Shown: positions 1 to 9,792 of the stretch, in pieces
How the letters are laid out: every line of letters begins with the position of its first letter
Position numbering within the stretch: position 1 is the stretch's first letter
Assembly: GCF_001439785.1 (NCBI RefSeq)
Contig: NZ_JYLI01000001.1
Coordinates: forward strand, 1-64,000
Reading direction: 5' to 3'
Origin: Pseudomonas poae
Lineage (GTDB): Bacteria > Pseudomonadota > Gammaproteobacteria > Pseudomonadales > Pseudomonadaceae
Length of the DNA: 64,000 nt
Program-made: the position numbers and the translations under genes
The notes under the pieces: model-generated
Database searches by the model: none
Seen by the model: only the letters and a program-made list of their open reading frames with translations
Told to the model about the DNA's origin: nothing

Positions 1-72
1 TGGAAGAACGCAATGAATCAATTTGCGATTCTGTACGGAGATCGATTTATCAGGCCGACCTGGTAAAGATAG

Positions 73-92
73 GGCCTGCCTGACGGCAGGCC
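73..92 (-). terminator. Hairpin after the truncated toxin-like gene
   Basis: A perfect 8-bp stem with a TGAC/GTCA loop lies 33 nt beyond the stop of the 1089-aa gene. On the minus strand it is followed by a short T-containing stretch (CTATCTTT), so it may be a weak intrinsic terminator. Its presence suggests the short gene ends here as a settled transcription unit. Confidence 0.5.
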
Positions 93-125
93 GTAACCGG
101 CCCGAACACAAAAAATCTGACACTC

Positions 126-3100
126 TCATATCGCCGCGCACTCTCCTTCAGACATCAAGGCAATCTGGCCGAGCACGAGGCCTTGCGGAACGGGTATGAA
201 TGTGCCGCCTGCGGCTTTGACCTCATCGCTGAAAACCCTTGAGTTCTCCAGGCTGACAAGGGACCGGCGATTTTCCATGTACCGGACCAACCGGCCAATT
301 TCCTCCGGCGTGCGTCCGGGCACCAGCGTAAGCTCGGCAAGCTCATTATTGTTCAACGTGTCCGCAAACCCGGGGATCGCCTGGGGTTTGCCCGCGTCGT
401 ACCCGCGCTTGAATCCGGCCGCATCGGTTAGTTCGGCGATGTCGCGCTTGGCTTTGAATTTGGCAGGCAGCATCTCGAGGTCATCAATGCGTCTGACCAG
501 GCTGCCCAATTGCATAGGCGTGCGCCGTCTGGCCACCGCCAGGCGTTTGAGGTCATCGATCTTCAACGCTGGGGTGTAGCCGTCTATGTCTTGCGGGTGC
601 GCGGTGTTCTGCCCCCTGATATAAGCGGCGTTATCCTCGGCTTTCGCCGCGACGATGGCCGCCGAGTAGTCCCTGCGAAAAGTGCTGTTATGGGCAGGAG
701 ACGTGGAACCAAACATCCATCGCCAGCCATCCCCGAACGCCCTGATTTCACCGTCCAGGGCGACGGCCGCGGGATTGAAGTCCATGCGTGGCGAACCGTA
801 AGACGCACCACTGGCAGGATCATACGCATACCACTGGCGCCCCTGGAGTATTGCGGTGCCCTGAACGGTCTGCCCGTCAACCTTGAAGGCGCCTGCCGCT
901 GCGGCGTCGTAGTGTTTGCTGGCCGCTTTGAGCAGGTCGTAATTGCCACTTGCGCCCCTGAGCGCGGTGACCAGATCGGCTCCTTTGGCAAATCCCTTGC
1001 GCACCAGGTTGGCTCCTACCACCAACATATCGCCCACCCCGCCAATGGGATTGAGAAACTCGAGGGCAGCCGCCCCAAGAAATTTTACCGCTTGGGTAGC
1101 CTTGCCAGCGGCTTTGAGACCCGACATGCCCTTGCCAAACACTTTTACCGCCTGCGCAGCTTTGCCCGCACCCAGCGTAAGCAGCCCGAATGCGTCCATG
1201 GCCAGATCACTGACCCCTTCAAAGGTATTGCCTTGCCTGAAGTTATTGATCGCCGATCGCAACGGAATCAGGTTGAGAAAGAATTCATCAATGACGCTCC
1301 CCAGCGCCCGCCCTCTGTCAAAGGAGGTAATGCCTCTGGCGTGATTGAGCAAGTCCTCGCCATCCAGCGCAAGCGCTTTGACGTACATGTCGGCAATAAA
1401 GTCGGTGCGCTTGGAGCGATAGCTGTCGGGGGTTTGAGCGCTAACAGGCTGCTCTTTGGCTTCGTTGTCACGCGCGCCGTTGTAGGGGTCCAGAAGCGAC
1501 CTTCGAGTGATCAGGTTGGCTCGCCTGACATCCATTTTTTCCGGGCTGTAGGGCTCACTGAACTTATCGGCCGGATGATCCTGTTTTTCAATGACCCCCG
1601 CGCTGGTGTTGACTTCATAAATAGTGACTTTACCGTTGAGCGTGGTCTTTATATGCATCCTGCGCCCACGCTCTGTCAGTTCCAGCGGCGAAGTGAAATC
1701 CTTGGCAATTTTGTACTCATTGGTGTGAAAAAACTTCACGTCGCCGTATTCAAGGTTCAAGCGATCGGCCAGTGGCAACTTGGCAATCAGCTGTTTGACA
1801 AGTTCATGGTGGCCGTCACCCAGGGATTTCATCGTGGTTTCATAGTGCGTGCCAAATAGCTTGTTGACCTCAAGATGCTTTTTGGTCTTTACGTAAGCAT
1901 TGAACGAGGCGATCGGAATGCGCGGGTCCTTCTTAACCCATAGTTGAAATCTATCGAGCTTTGCACCTTCCATCACGACATCAAGCATCGAGCGACGCGT
2001 AAGATGCGCGGCGTAAATGCGGCCTCCGCCCTCTTTGCCGATCTGTAAATCCTTAATTTCAAAGACGGCAGGATCAACCTGAGGAAATGCAGCTTTCAAG
2101 TATTCCAACGCGATGTCCTTTCGACTGGGTACGGGTGTCTCCAGTAACGACGAAGACTTCACCAAGGCGTTAAGTCGATCGTTATAGGCTGTCTTGGCCT
2201 GTTGCATCTCGGCTGCCGAATGTTCGGTTTCGGATGGTTTCAACACGCCATTGGCTTGGGCCCAATCGCTCAGGGCGTCGCGTTGAGCCACTTGATTGGC
2301 GTAAGTGTCAGTCGCAATGGGCTCCGCCTGGGCGATCACCTCGGCGTAGGTCATGTTCTGCACCCGACCAGGTGTCCGCGCCTCGATCCTGGCGGCGGCA
2401 ATGGTCAATTGCGTCCACATGGCAGAGCCTACGGTGACGCCGTCGGGAATGTCCTTAACCAGAAACTGGGGAGCGCTTGGGGCCAATAGTAGAAGGCTGG
2501 CCAGTTCGGCCGAGTCCTGTGTTGCCCGCCCTTTGCTCACTAGATGAAGGCCCAGTTTTTTCACGACCTCCGACGGGGTGAGCCCCCAATGGCTGGAGTC
2601 CAACAAGTCGAAACCGGCTACCTTGTTGCGAACGTTGTTCAGGGAAGATTCCGGATCCAGTCTCAGGTTGATAGCTGCCAGTACGTAGTCGTAAATACTG
2701 GTGTCCGAGGCCACACCGCCAAGGTGCGCTTGCAAGGCTTGCCCCAGCTCTACGGCCTTGGGGCTGTCGAGCAATGTCTGCAGCGCTGTGACCGGATCTT
2801 TCAAATCGCCTCGTGTCACCGGACCGCCCATCAGCAGATACCCCAGCACACCCGAAGCCCAGAAGCGGGGCAGCGGCAAGCCTGACACCCCTGTGCGGCT
2901 GGAGTACAGGAATCGCTCAATACGACTCTGGTCAGCTTGCGAGATTGGTATTGGCCACGACAACCCACCGCCGAAATCACGCAGGGGAGGGACCGACGCT
3001 CTTTTCTCCAATACGTCTGCCAGCTTTTTGGCTTCGTCCAGGGTCTGCGGCAATTCATAACCCAGGTCCTTGATGACGGCAGCCAGGGTCGGTGGAGTAG

Positions 3101-3395
3101 TGTGGGTCAGGGTTTCGGAGGAATTTATAAAGGGCACCAGAACATCGCGGTTCAACTGGTCGGAAAACTTGTGATCCACCCAGGTTGTCAGGTTGCGAAG
3201 CTTATCGGCAAGACTGAGCATATCCTGCTGGTCCGCCAGCAGTTGCCGGACGGTTTTGACTGCAGGTGTCGCAACAGCGGGCGAATAGTGCTGGGGGGAT
3301 GGATTCACTGTTACCGCGCCAGCCTTTTTTGCACCCGCTTCAGGGGCTTCGGTGACAAGGTTCATCGGTCGATGCGCTACGCTGGTGATGCTCAT
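126..3395 (-). CDS. Dermonecrotic-toxin-like protein, C-terminally truncated paralogue
   Basis: A 1089-aa protein of unknown action, colinear with the 1623-aa protein at 10217-15088. Shared landmarks, in order, are a GG-x-x-SWP motif (about residue 142), an FFLNLIP-x-RSAI motif followed by a long Ala/Gly-rich hydrophobic stretch (about 730-800, a possible membrane-translocation region), a WYAYDPASG motif (about 855) and FxRGY-x-AG near the end. It stops at SEGECAAI, exactly where the larger paralogue reads SDGQCAAL and enters its Cys-protease-like domain, so only the putative Cys remains. I chose the ATG at 3395 because MSITS matches the paralogue's MTITA start and an AAGG lies 8 nt upstream; a 33-residue longer reading frame exists. 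No signal peptide is visible. Pseudomonas genomes carry many proteins of this type annotated as dermonecrotic toxin domain proteins; that family call is from memory. Secretion route and activity cannot be told from the sequence. Confidence 0.8.
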   Translation of the reverse strand: MSITSVAHRPMNLVTEAPEAGAKKAGAVTVNPSPQHYSPAVATPAVKTVRQLLADQQDMLSLADKLRNLTTWVDHKFSDQLNRDVLVPFINSSETLTHTTPPTLAAVIKDLGYELPQTLDEAKKLADVLEKRASVPPLRDFGGGLSWPIPISQADQSRIERFLYSSRTGVSGLPLPRFWASGVLGYLLMGGPVTRGDLKDPVTALQTLLDSPKAVELGQALQAHLGGVASDTSIYDYVLAAINLRLDPESSLNNVRNKVAGFDLLDSSHWGLTPSEVVKKLGLHLVSKGRATQDSAELASLLLLAPSAPQFLVKDIPDGVTVGSAMWTQLTIAAARIEARTPGRVQNMTYAEVIAQAEPIATDTYANQVAQRDALSDWAQANGVLKPSETEHSAAEMQQAKTAYNDRLNALVKSSSLLETPVPSRKDIALEYLKAAFPQVDPAVFEIKDLQIGKEGGGRIYAAHLTRRSMLDVVMEGAKLDRFQLWVKKDPRIPIASFNAYVKTKKHLEVNKLFGTHYETTMKSLGDGHHELVKQLIAKLPLADRLNLEYGDVKFFHTNEYKIAKDFTSPLELTERGRRMHIKTTLNGKVTIYEVNTSAGVIEKQDHPADKFSEPYSPEKMDVRRANLITRRSLLDPYNGARDNEAKEQPVSAQTPDSYRSKRTDFIADMYVKALALDGEDLLNHARGITSFDRGRALGSVIDEFFLNLIPLRSAINNFRQGNTFEGVSDLAMDAFGLLTLGAGKAAQAVKVFGKGMSGLKAAGKATQAVKFLGAAALEFLNPIGGVGDMLVVGANLVRKGFAKGADLVTALRGASGNYDLLKAASKHYDAAAAGAFKVDGQTVQGTAILQGRQWYAYDPASGASYGSPRMDFNPAAVALDGEIRAFGDGWRWMFGSTSPAHNSTFRRDYSAAIVAAKAEDNAAYIRGQNTAHPQDIDGYTPALKIDDLKRLAVARRRTPMQLGSLVRRIDDLEMLPAKFKAKRDIAELTDAAGFKRGYDAGKPQAIPGFADTLNNNELAELTLVPGRTPEEIGRLVRYMENRRSLVSLENSRVFSDEVKAAGGTFIPVPQGLVLGQIALMSEGECAAI

Positions 3396-3605
3396 TTGGA
3401 ATACCTTGGTATGTAGGAAAGGCGCCTGACTGTTGGACCTTCCCTGTTCCTGAGGCGTAGTCCTGAGTGCCGGGTCAGTGCAATCCAGTTCCACCGGCTA
3501 AGCGTCGAGCCCGTACGCTTGCGTCAAATAAGCGCACAAACATAGCCTCGGCACCCGGTATTCGGGCAAACTCCCGGTTTTTCCGTATTTGGCCAAGGCA
3601 TGCCC

Positions 3606-6600
3606 ATGACTCCTGCGTCATCCGTCGATGAAAAGAGCTTCCGTAACCTGTTGAGCCGAAATGTCGCACTGCCCCTGAGCGTCGGCGTACTCAGCGCGGT
3701 GTTTTTCGTCTGCCTGATCACCTATCTGTTGTCGGTGATCCAATGGGTTGAACACACCGATCGGGTGATCAACAACCTCAACGAGTCGTCGAAACTCACG
3801 GTGGACCTGGAGACCGGCCTGCGCGGTTTTCTGATCACCGGCGACGAGCATTTTCTCGATCCCTACGAAGTGGCCAAGCCGCGCATCATTGGCGATCTGC
3901 GCAATTTGCAGGAACTGGTGGCGGATAACCCGCAGCAGGTGGACCGCCTCAAGCGTCTGGAAGCGATGCAGGGTGAGTGGAACAAGTACGCCCAGTCGAT
4001 GATTGACCTGCAGCGCAACAGCGGTGATTACCGCTCGGCGGTCAAGGCCGGCAGGGGCAAGGGCCTCACCGACGCGATTCGCCAGGAATACGCAGATGCG
4101 GTAGCGATGGAGCAGCAGTTTCGTATTGCACGCAACAAGGACGTCACCCGTACCACCATTGTCAGCGTTGTGCTCTACCTGGCATTCGTATTGGGGCTGA
4201 GCGGTTTTCTTGCCTATATTGGCCGAAGAAATTTGGTAGCGTTATCAGATAGCTACAGCGCAAACCTCGCGTCACAACAGAAGATTGCACGACGTCTTGA
4301 GCAACAAGCCTGGCTGCGTAACGGCCAGACCGAACTGGCCGAGCAGGTCCTTGGCCAACTGACCCTGAACATGCTGGGCCGCAATATTCTGCAGTTCTTT
4401 GCCCAATACATGGGCTCGGCGGTAGCCGCGCTGTATGTGCGCCAGGAGCATGGCGGTCTCAAGCGCGTGGCCACCTATGGTTTCTCGCGCGAGCAAGAAC
4501 AGCAGGAGCAGTCGATCTACAGCGACGAAGGCATCGTTGGGCAGGCTGCCCAGCTTGATCGCCTGATTCGCCTGGACGATGTACCGGTGGATTACTTCAA
4601 GGTCAGTTCCGGTCTGGGCGAGGGCTCGACGCGCAGCGTGCTGGTGGTGCCGACCAATGACGAAGACCGTGTCAACGGCGTGATCGAACTGGGCTTCCTG
4701 CGCCCGGTGGATGAACGTGACGTTGAGCTGCTGGAGCTGATCGCCGGCAACATTGGCACCTCCATCGAGGCCGCGCGTTACCGCCAGCGCCTGCAAGAGG
4801 TGCTGGCCGAGACCCAGCAACTCAACGAAGAGTTGCAAGTGCAGCAGGAAGAACTCAAGACCGCCAACGAAGAGCTGGAAGAACAGTCACGCATCCTCAA
4901 GGAATCCCAGGCCCACCTGGAAACCCAGCAGGCGGAGCTGGAGCAGACCAATGAGCAGTTGGCGGAGCAGACCCAGACCCTGTCCGAACAGCGCGACGCC
5001 ATGGACCGCAAGAACGTCGAGCTCAACCAGGCCCAGTTGCAGCTGGAGGAGCGCGCCGATGAGTTGCAGCGCTCGAGCAAATACAAGTCAGAATTCCTCG
5101 CCAACATGTCCCATGAGCTGCGCACGCCGCTCAACAGCTCGCTGATCCTGGCCAAGCTGCTGGCCGAGAACCCTCAGGAAAACCTCAGTGCCGAACAGGT
5201 CAAGTTCGCCGAGTCGATCTACTCGGCCGGCAACGACCTGCTGAACCTGATCAACGACATTCTGGACATTTCCAAGGTCGAAGCCGGCAAGCTCGAGGTG
5301 CGTCCGGAAACGTCCCATGTGGCGCGTCTGGTCGAAGGTTTGCGCGGCATGTTCGAGCCGCTGGCCGCTGACCGCAAACTCGGTTTTCAGGTGGATGTAC
5401 AGCCCGGTGCGCCGGCCATGCTGTTTACCGACCGCCAGCGCCTGGAGCAAATTCTCAAGAACCTGCTGTCCAACGCCATCAAGTTCACCGAACAGGGCGA
5501 GGTCAGCCTGTCGGTGTCCCGCGCGCAGGACGCGGGCATTGCCTTTACCGTGCGCGATTCGGGTATCGGCATTGCGCCGGACCAGCAGGAAAGCATCTTC
5601 GAAGCCTTCCGCCAGGCCGACGGCACCACCAACCGCCGTTACGGCGGCACCGGGCTGGGCCTGTCGATTTCCCGTGATCTGGCAGCCTTGCTCGGCGGCT
5701 ATATCAGTGTGACCAGCGAGCCGGGCAAGGGCAGCGTGTTCACCCTGGTATTGCCTGAGCACTATGTAGAACGCGAAGCCGACGCCCCGACAGTCGAGCA
5801 GCCGCGCCAGGCGGTGGTTCCCGCACCCGCGCCGATCAAGGTTTCGCCGCTGCCGGTGGCCGACGCCAGCCAGATCCCGCGCTTTGCCGACGACCGCGAC
5901 AAGGCGCCGTTCACCACGCGCTGCATCCTCGTGGTGGAAGACGAGCCCAACTTTGCACGTATCCTCTTCGACCTGGCCCATGAACTGGGCTATCACTGCC
6001 TGGTGGCTCATGGCGCGGACGAAGGCTACAGCCTGGCCGAATCATTGATTCCCGATGCCATCCTGCTCGACATGCGCCTGCCAGACCATTCCGGGCTGAC
6101 CGTGTTGCAGCGCCTCAAGGAAAACGCCGGCACGCGCCACATCCCGGTGCATGTGATCTCCGTGGAAGACCGCGTCGAAGCGGCGATGCACATGGGCGCC
6201 ATCGGTTATGCGGTCAAACCCACCACACGCGAAGAGCTCAAGGACGTGTTCGCGCGCCTGGAGGCCAAGCTGACGCAGAAGGTCAAGCGCGTGCTGCTGG
6301 TGGAGGACGATGACCTGCAACGGGACAGCATTGCCCGCCTGATCGGCGACGATGATATCGAGATCACCGCCGTGGGCTTTGCCCAGCAAGCCCTCGACCT
6401 GCTGCGCGACCATGTCTATGACTGCATGATCATCGACCTCAAACTGCCGGATATGCTCGGCAACGAGCTGCTCAAGCGCATGGCCACCGAAGATATCTGC
6501 TCGTTCCCGCCGGTGATCGTCTACACGGGGCGCAACCTGACCCGCGATGAAGAAGCCGAGCTGCGCAAGTATTCGCGCTCGATCATCATCAAGGGCGCAC

Positions 6601-7100
6601 GCTCGCCGGAGCGCTTGCTGGACGAGGTCACACTCTTTCTGCACAAAGTTGAATCCCAGCTGTCCCATGAGCGCCAGACCATGCTCAAGACTGCGCGAAG
6701 CCGCGACAAGGTGTTCGAGGGCCGCAAGATCCTGCTGGTGGACGACGATGTACGCAATATTTTCGCCCTCACCAGTGCGCTGGAGCACAAGGGCGCCGTG
6801 GTGGTGATCGGGCGAAACGGCCGCGAGGCCATCGAAAGGCTTGACGAGGTGGAAGACATCGACCTGGTGCTGATGGACGTGATGATGCCGGAGATGGACG
6901 GTTACGAGGCCACTGCGTTGATCCGCCAGGACCCGCGCTGGAAGAAGTTGCCGATCATCGCGGTTACAGCCAAGGCCATGAAAGACGATCAGGAGCGTTG
7001 CCTTGCGGCAGGCTCCAACGATTACCTGGCCAAACCGATTGACCTGGACCGTCTGTTCTCGTTGATTCGCGTCTGGCTGCCGAAGATGGAACGCATTTAA
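3606..7100 (+). CDS. Hybrid sensor histidine kinase with CHASE3, GAF and three receiver domains
   Basis: An inner-membrane signalling kinase of 1164 aa. In order: transmembrane helix at about 18-42, a CHASE3-type periplasmic helical region with ETGLRGFLITGDE, second transmembrane helix at about 180-203, GAF domain (about 235-385), a long Gln/Glu-rich coiled coil (about 395-485), HisKA with phospho-acceptor His503 (MSHELRTPLN), an ATPase domain with DSGIGI and GGTGLGLSI boxes, then three receivers with acceptor Asp822, Asp944 and Asp1091. The start is ambiguous: ATG at 3600 and 3606 are in frame, and AAGG at 3595-3598 is properly spaced (7 nt) only for 3606. The stop abuts the GTG of the CheR gene, so it heads a five-gene operon. 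The multi-receiver layout suggests a phosphorelay with several outputs; the stimulus is not evident. Confidence 0.95.
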   Translation: MTPASSVDEKSFRNLLSRNVALPLSVGVLSAVFFVCLITYLLSVIQWVEHTDRVINNLNESSKLTVDLETGLRGFLITGDEHFLDPYEVAKPRIIGDLRNLQELVADNPQQVDRLKRLEAMQGEWNKYAQSMIDLQRNSGDYRSAVKAGRGKGLTDAIRQEYADAVAMEQQFRIARNKDVTRTTIVSVVLYLAFVLGLSGFLAYIGRRNLVALSDSYSANLASQQKIARRLEQQAWLRNGQTELAEQVLGQLTLNMLGRNILQFFAQYMGSAVAALYVRQEHGGLKRVATYGFSREQEQQEQSIYSDEGIVGQAAQLDRLIRLDDVPVDYFKVSSGLGEGSTRSVLVVPTNDEDRVNGVIELGFLRPVDERDVELLELIAGNIGTSIEAARYRQRLQEVLAETQQLNEELQVQQEELKTANEELEEQSRILKESQAHLETQQAELEQTNEQLAEQTQTLSEQRDAMDRKNVELNQAQLQLEERADELQRSSKYKSEFLANMSHELRTPLNSSLILAKLLAENPQENLSAEQVKFAESIYSAGNDLLNLINDILDISKVEAGKLEVRPETSHVARLVEGLRGMFEPLAADRKLGFQVDVQPGAPAMLFTDRQRLEQILKNLLSNAIKFTEQGEVSLSVSRAQDAGIAFTVRDSGIGIAPDQQESIFEAFRQADGTTNRRYGGTGLGLSISRDLAALLGGYISVTSEPGKGSVFTLVLPEHYVEREADAPTVEQPRQAVVPAPAPIKVSPLPVADASQIPRFADDRDKAPFTTRCILVVEDEPNFARILFDLAHELGYHCLVAHGADEGYSLAESLIPDAILLDMRLPDHSGLTVLQRLKENAGTRHIPVHVISVEDRVEAAMHMGAIGYAVKPTTREELKDVFARLEAKLTQKVKRVLLVEDDDLQRDSIARLIGDDDIEITAVGFAQQALDLLRDHVYDCMIIDLKLPDMLGNELLKRMATEDICSFPPVIVYTGRNLTRDEEAELRKYSRSIIIKGARSPERLLDEVTLFLHKVESQLSHERQTMLKTARSRDKVFEGRKILLVDDDVRNIFALTSALEHKGAVVVIGRNGREAIERLDEVEDIDLVLMDVMMPEMDGYEATALIRQDPRWKKLPIIAVTAKAMKDDQERCLAAGSNDYLAKPIDLDRLFSLIRVWLPKMERI

Positions 7101-7931
7101 GTGGAGCGCAGTTTCTTGGACAAAAGCAGCGACATCGAGCTGCGCCTGTTGATTGAGGCGATTTACCTCAAGTACAGCTACGACTTTCGCGATTACTCGG
7201 GCGCGTCGGTCAAGCGCCGTGTGGCCCATGCGTTGCGCCAGTTCGATTGCGCGACCATCTCGGCGCTGCAGGAGCGGGTGCTGCACGATCCGTCGGCGTT
7301 CATGCAACTGCTGCAATTTCTGACGATCCCGGTGAGCGAGATGTTTCGCGACCCGTCGCACTTTCTCGCGATTCGCGAGGAAGTGGTGCCGCTGCTCAAG
7401 ACCTACCCGTCGATCAAGATCTGGATCGCCGGCTGCAGCACGGGGGAGGAGGTGTACTCCATGGCGATCCTGCTGCGCGAGGAAGGCTTGCTGGAACGCA
7501 CGATCATCTACGCCACGGATATCAATCCAGCGTCGCTGGACAAGGCCAAGCAGGGCATCTTCTCCCTGGAAAACGTGCGGGCCTACACCGCCAACTATCA
7601 ACAGGCCGGAGGCCAGCGCTCATTTGCCGATTACTACACGGCAGCCTACGATTACGCGATCTTCGACAAGACGCTGCGCGAGAATGTGACCTTTGCCGAT
7701 CACAGTTTGGCGACCGATAGTGTATTCTCCGAAACTCAATTAATTTCGTGTCGTAACGTGTTGATTTATTTCAATAAAAAATTGCAGGATCGTGCATTCG
7801 GTCTGTTCCATGAGTCGCTGTGTCATCGCGGCTTTCTGGTGCTGGGCAGCAAGGAAACCCTGGATTTTTCCGCCTACAGCAAACAGTTCGAGCCATTGGT
7901 CAAACAGGAACGGATCTACCGCAAATCATGA
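7101..7931 (+). CDS. CheR-type SAM-dependent protein methyltransferase
   Basis: A 276-aa CheR-family enzyme, expected to transfer methyl groups from S-adenosylmethionine to glutamates of a chemoreceptor or receptor-like coiled coil. It shows an N-terminal helical CheR_N region, the SAM-binding signature IWIAGCSTGEEVYSMAI (about 111-127), ATDINPASLDKA, and the late motif SCRNVLIYF (about 214-222). It begins with GTG immediately after the kinase TAA; a TTG at 7116 with GGAG nine bases upstream is an alternative start. The stop overlaps the next ATG by four bases. No CheW, CheA or receptor gene lies beside it, so the substrate is likely the upstream kinase or a distant receptor (inference). Confidence 0.93.
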   Translation: MERSFLDKSSDIELRLLIEAIYLKYSYDFRDYSGASVKRRVAHALRQFDCATISALQERVLHDPSAFMQLLQFLTIPVSEMFRDPSHFLAIREEVVPLLKTYPSIKIWIAGCSTGEEVYSMAILLREEGLLERTIIYATDINPASLDKAKQGIFSLENVRAYTANYQQAGGQRSFADYYTAAYDYAIFDKTLRENVTFADHSLATDSVFSETQLISCRNVLIYFNKKLQDRAFGLFHESLCHRGFLVLGSKETLDFSAYSKQFEPLVKQERIYRKS

Positions 7932-8527
7932 ACGACGCCGCAGCCAACCCGATTCGCGGGATTGAAGCCATCGTCGTCGGCGCGTCCGCCGGCGGTGTCG
8001 AGGCGTTGCTGAGCATATTTGGCGAGTTGCCCACCGACTTCGGCCTGCCGATCGTTGCCGTGCTGCACCTGCCGGACGAGCGCCGCAGCCAGTTGGCCGA
8101 CGTGTTCGCGCGGCGCCTGCGCATCCCGGTAAAAGAAGCGCGGGATAAAGAGCTGATCGAGGCCGGCACCCTCTATTTCGCAGGGCCCGGTTACCACCTC
8201 TCGGTGGAGCAGGACCGCAGCCTGTCCCTGAGCCAGGAAGACCGCGTGCATCATTCACGGCCAGCCATCGATTACCTGTTTTCATCGGCTGCCGATGCGT
8301 ACGGCACCGGCCTGTTGGCGATCCTGCTCACCGGCGCCAATCAGGACGGCGCGCGCGGGCTGGCACATGTCAAGCAATCGGGCGGCACCACGGTCGTGCA
8401 GGACCCCACTGAAGCACGCATCGCCGTGATGCCGCTGGCGGCCCTGGCCCTGCACACACCTGATCATATTCTGACACTGGGCCGGATCGGCTCATTGCTG
8501 GCTTCCCTGGAATCTTTCCCATGTTAA
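7928..8527 (+). CDS. Stand-alone CheB methylesterase domain protein
   Basis: A 199-aa protein-glutamate methylesterase/deamidase catalytic domain without the N-terminal receiver found in classic CheB. The catalytic triad candidates are Ser in GASAGG (near residue 20), His in VLHLPD and Asp in LLTGANQDGARG. The start ATG overlaps the cheR stop (ATGA) and its own stop overlaps the next gene, which shows translational coupling. Lack of the receiver means that activity would not be switched by its own phosphorylation; the neighbouring receiver proteins may do so in trans (inference). Confidence 0.93.
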   Translation: MNDAAANPIRGIEAIVVGASAGGVEALLSIFGELPTDFGLPIVAVLHLPDERRSQLADVFARRLRIPVKEARDKELIEAGTLYFAGPGYHLSVEQDRSLSLSQEDRVHHSRPAIDYLFSSAADAYGTGLLAILLTGANQDGARGLAHVKQSGGTTVVQDPTEARIAVMPLAALALHTPDHILTLGRIGSLLASLESFPC

Positions 8528-9714
8528 GTACCGTCCAGGCCAAACTGCTGATCGTCGACGATCTGCCGGAAAACCTGCTGGCCCTCGAAGCGCTGATCAA
8601 GCGCGAGGATCGCCAGGTCTACAAGGCATTGAGCGCCGACGAGGCCTTGTCACTGTTGCTCGAACACGAGTTCGCCATGGCGATCCTCGATGTGCAGATG
8701 CCGGGCATGAACGGCTTCGAGCTGGCCGAATTGATGCGCGGCACCGAAAAAACCAAGAACATCCCGATTGTGTTCGTCAGTGCCGCCGGTCGCGAGCTGA
8801 ACTATGCGTTCAAGGGCTACGAAAGCGGCGCCGTCGACTTCCTGCACAAACCGCTCGACATCCATGCGGTCAAGAGCAAGGTCAATGTGTTCGTCGATCT
8901 TTACCGCCAGAGCAAGGCCATGAAGCTGCAGGTCGAAGCCCTGGAGCGCAGCCGTCGCGAGCAGGAACTGCTGCTGACGCGCCTGCAGGCCACCCAGGCC
9001 GAGCTTGAGCAGGCGGTGCGCATGCGCGATGACTTCATGTCGATCGTTGCCCATGAAGTGCGTACCCCCCTCAACGGCCTGATCCTGGAAACCCAGTTGC
9101 GCAAGATGCACCTGGCTCGGGACAACGCGGCGGCGTTCACACTCGACAAGATGCACGCGATGGTCGACCGCGACGAGCGGCAGATCCGCAGCCTGATCCG
9201 TCTGATCGAAGACATGCTCGACGTGTCGCGTATTCGTACCGGCAAACTGTCGATTCGCCCGGCGCATTTTGACCTGGCGCACCTGGTGAGCAACCTGGTG
9301 GACAATTTTGCACCACAGGTCACTGCCGCCGAGTCATCGATACACCTGGTGGTCGAGGGGCCCGTGGCCGGCAGCTGGGACGAGTTTCGCATTGAGCAGG
9401 TGGTCACCAACCTGCTGACCAACGCGTTGCGCTACGGCGCCAAGAGCCCGGTGCACGTGCGTGTGTATGCCGAACATGGCGAGGCGCGCGTGGAAGTGCG
9501 CGACCACGGCATTGGTATCAGTGAAGAGAACCAGAAGCGCATTTTCCAGCAGTTCGAGCGCGTGTCTGCCAGCCATGCAGCCGCTGGGCTGGGCCTTGGA
9601 TTATTCATTTCCGAGCAGATCGTCGCGGCCCATGGCGGCACCATCGAGGTCGAGAGCCGGATAGGCGAGGGCGCCTTGTTTCGGGTGTGCCTGCCCCTTG
9701 CGCAAGCGCAATGA
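8521..9714 (+). CDS. Receiver-histidine kinase hybrid (soluble)
   Basis: A 397-aa cytoplasmic two-component protein with the receiver first and the kinase second. The receiver (about 8-125) has acceptor Asp57 in ILDVQMPGMNG and the conserved Lys in FLHKPLD. A coiled coil (about 130-165) leads to HisKA with His178 (IVAHEVRTPLNG) and an ATPase domain with DHGIGI and AGLGLGLFI. There is no transmembrane segment, so input probably arrives by phosphotransfer from the upstream hybrid kinase (inference). It overlaps the cheB gene by seven bases. Confidence 0.93.
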   Translation: MLSTVQAKLLIVDDLPENLLALEALIKREDRQVYKALSADEALSLLLEHEFAMAILDVQMPGMNGFELAELMRGTEKTKNIPIVFVSAAGRELNYAFKGYESGAVDFLHKPLDIHAVKSKVNVFVDLYRQSKAMKLQVEALERSRREQELLLTRLQATQAELEQAVRMRDDFMSIVAHEVRTPLNGLILETQLRKMHLARDNAAAFTLDKMHAMVDRDERQIRSLIRLIEDMLDVSRIRTGKLSIRPAHFDLAHLVSNLVDNFAPQVTAAESSIHLVVEGPVAGSWDEFRIEQVVTNLLTNALRYGAKSPVHVRVYAEHGEARVEVRDHGIGISEENQKRIFQQFERVSASHAAAGLGLGLFISEQIVAAHGGTIEVESRIGEGALFRVCLPLAQAQ

Positions 9715-9792
9715 AATCAATCGTCAGCCCAACGCAACCTCTGCCAGACCCCATGGTCGTAATTGCAGCAATTGACCGGACATAGGCTTCCC

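Noticed and set aside
510-1859. A 449-codon open frame on the plus strand
   Set aside because: It is wholly antisense to the 1089-aa toxin-like gene, has no family motif, and reflects high-GC codon bias.
6042-7601. A 519-codon minus-strand open frame
   Set aside because: Antisense to the receiver domains and CheR; no recognisable domain.
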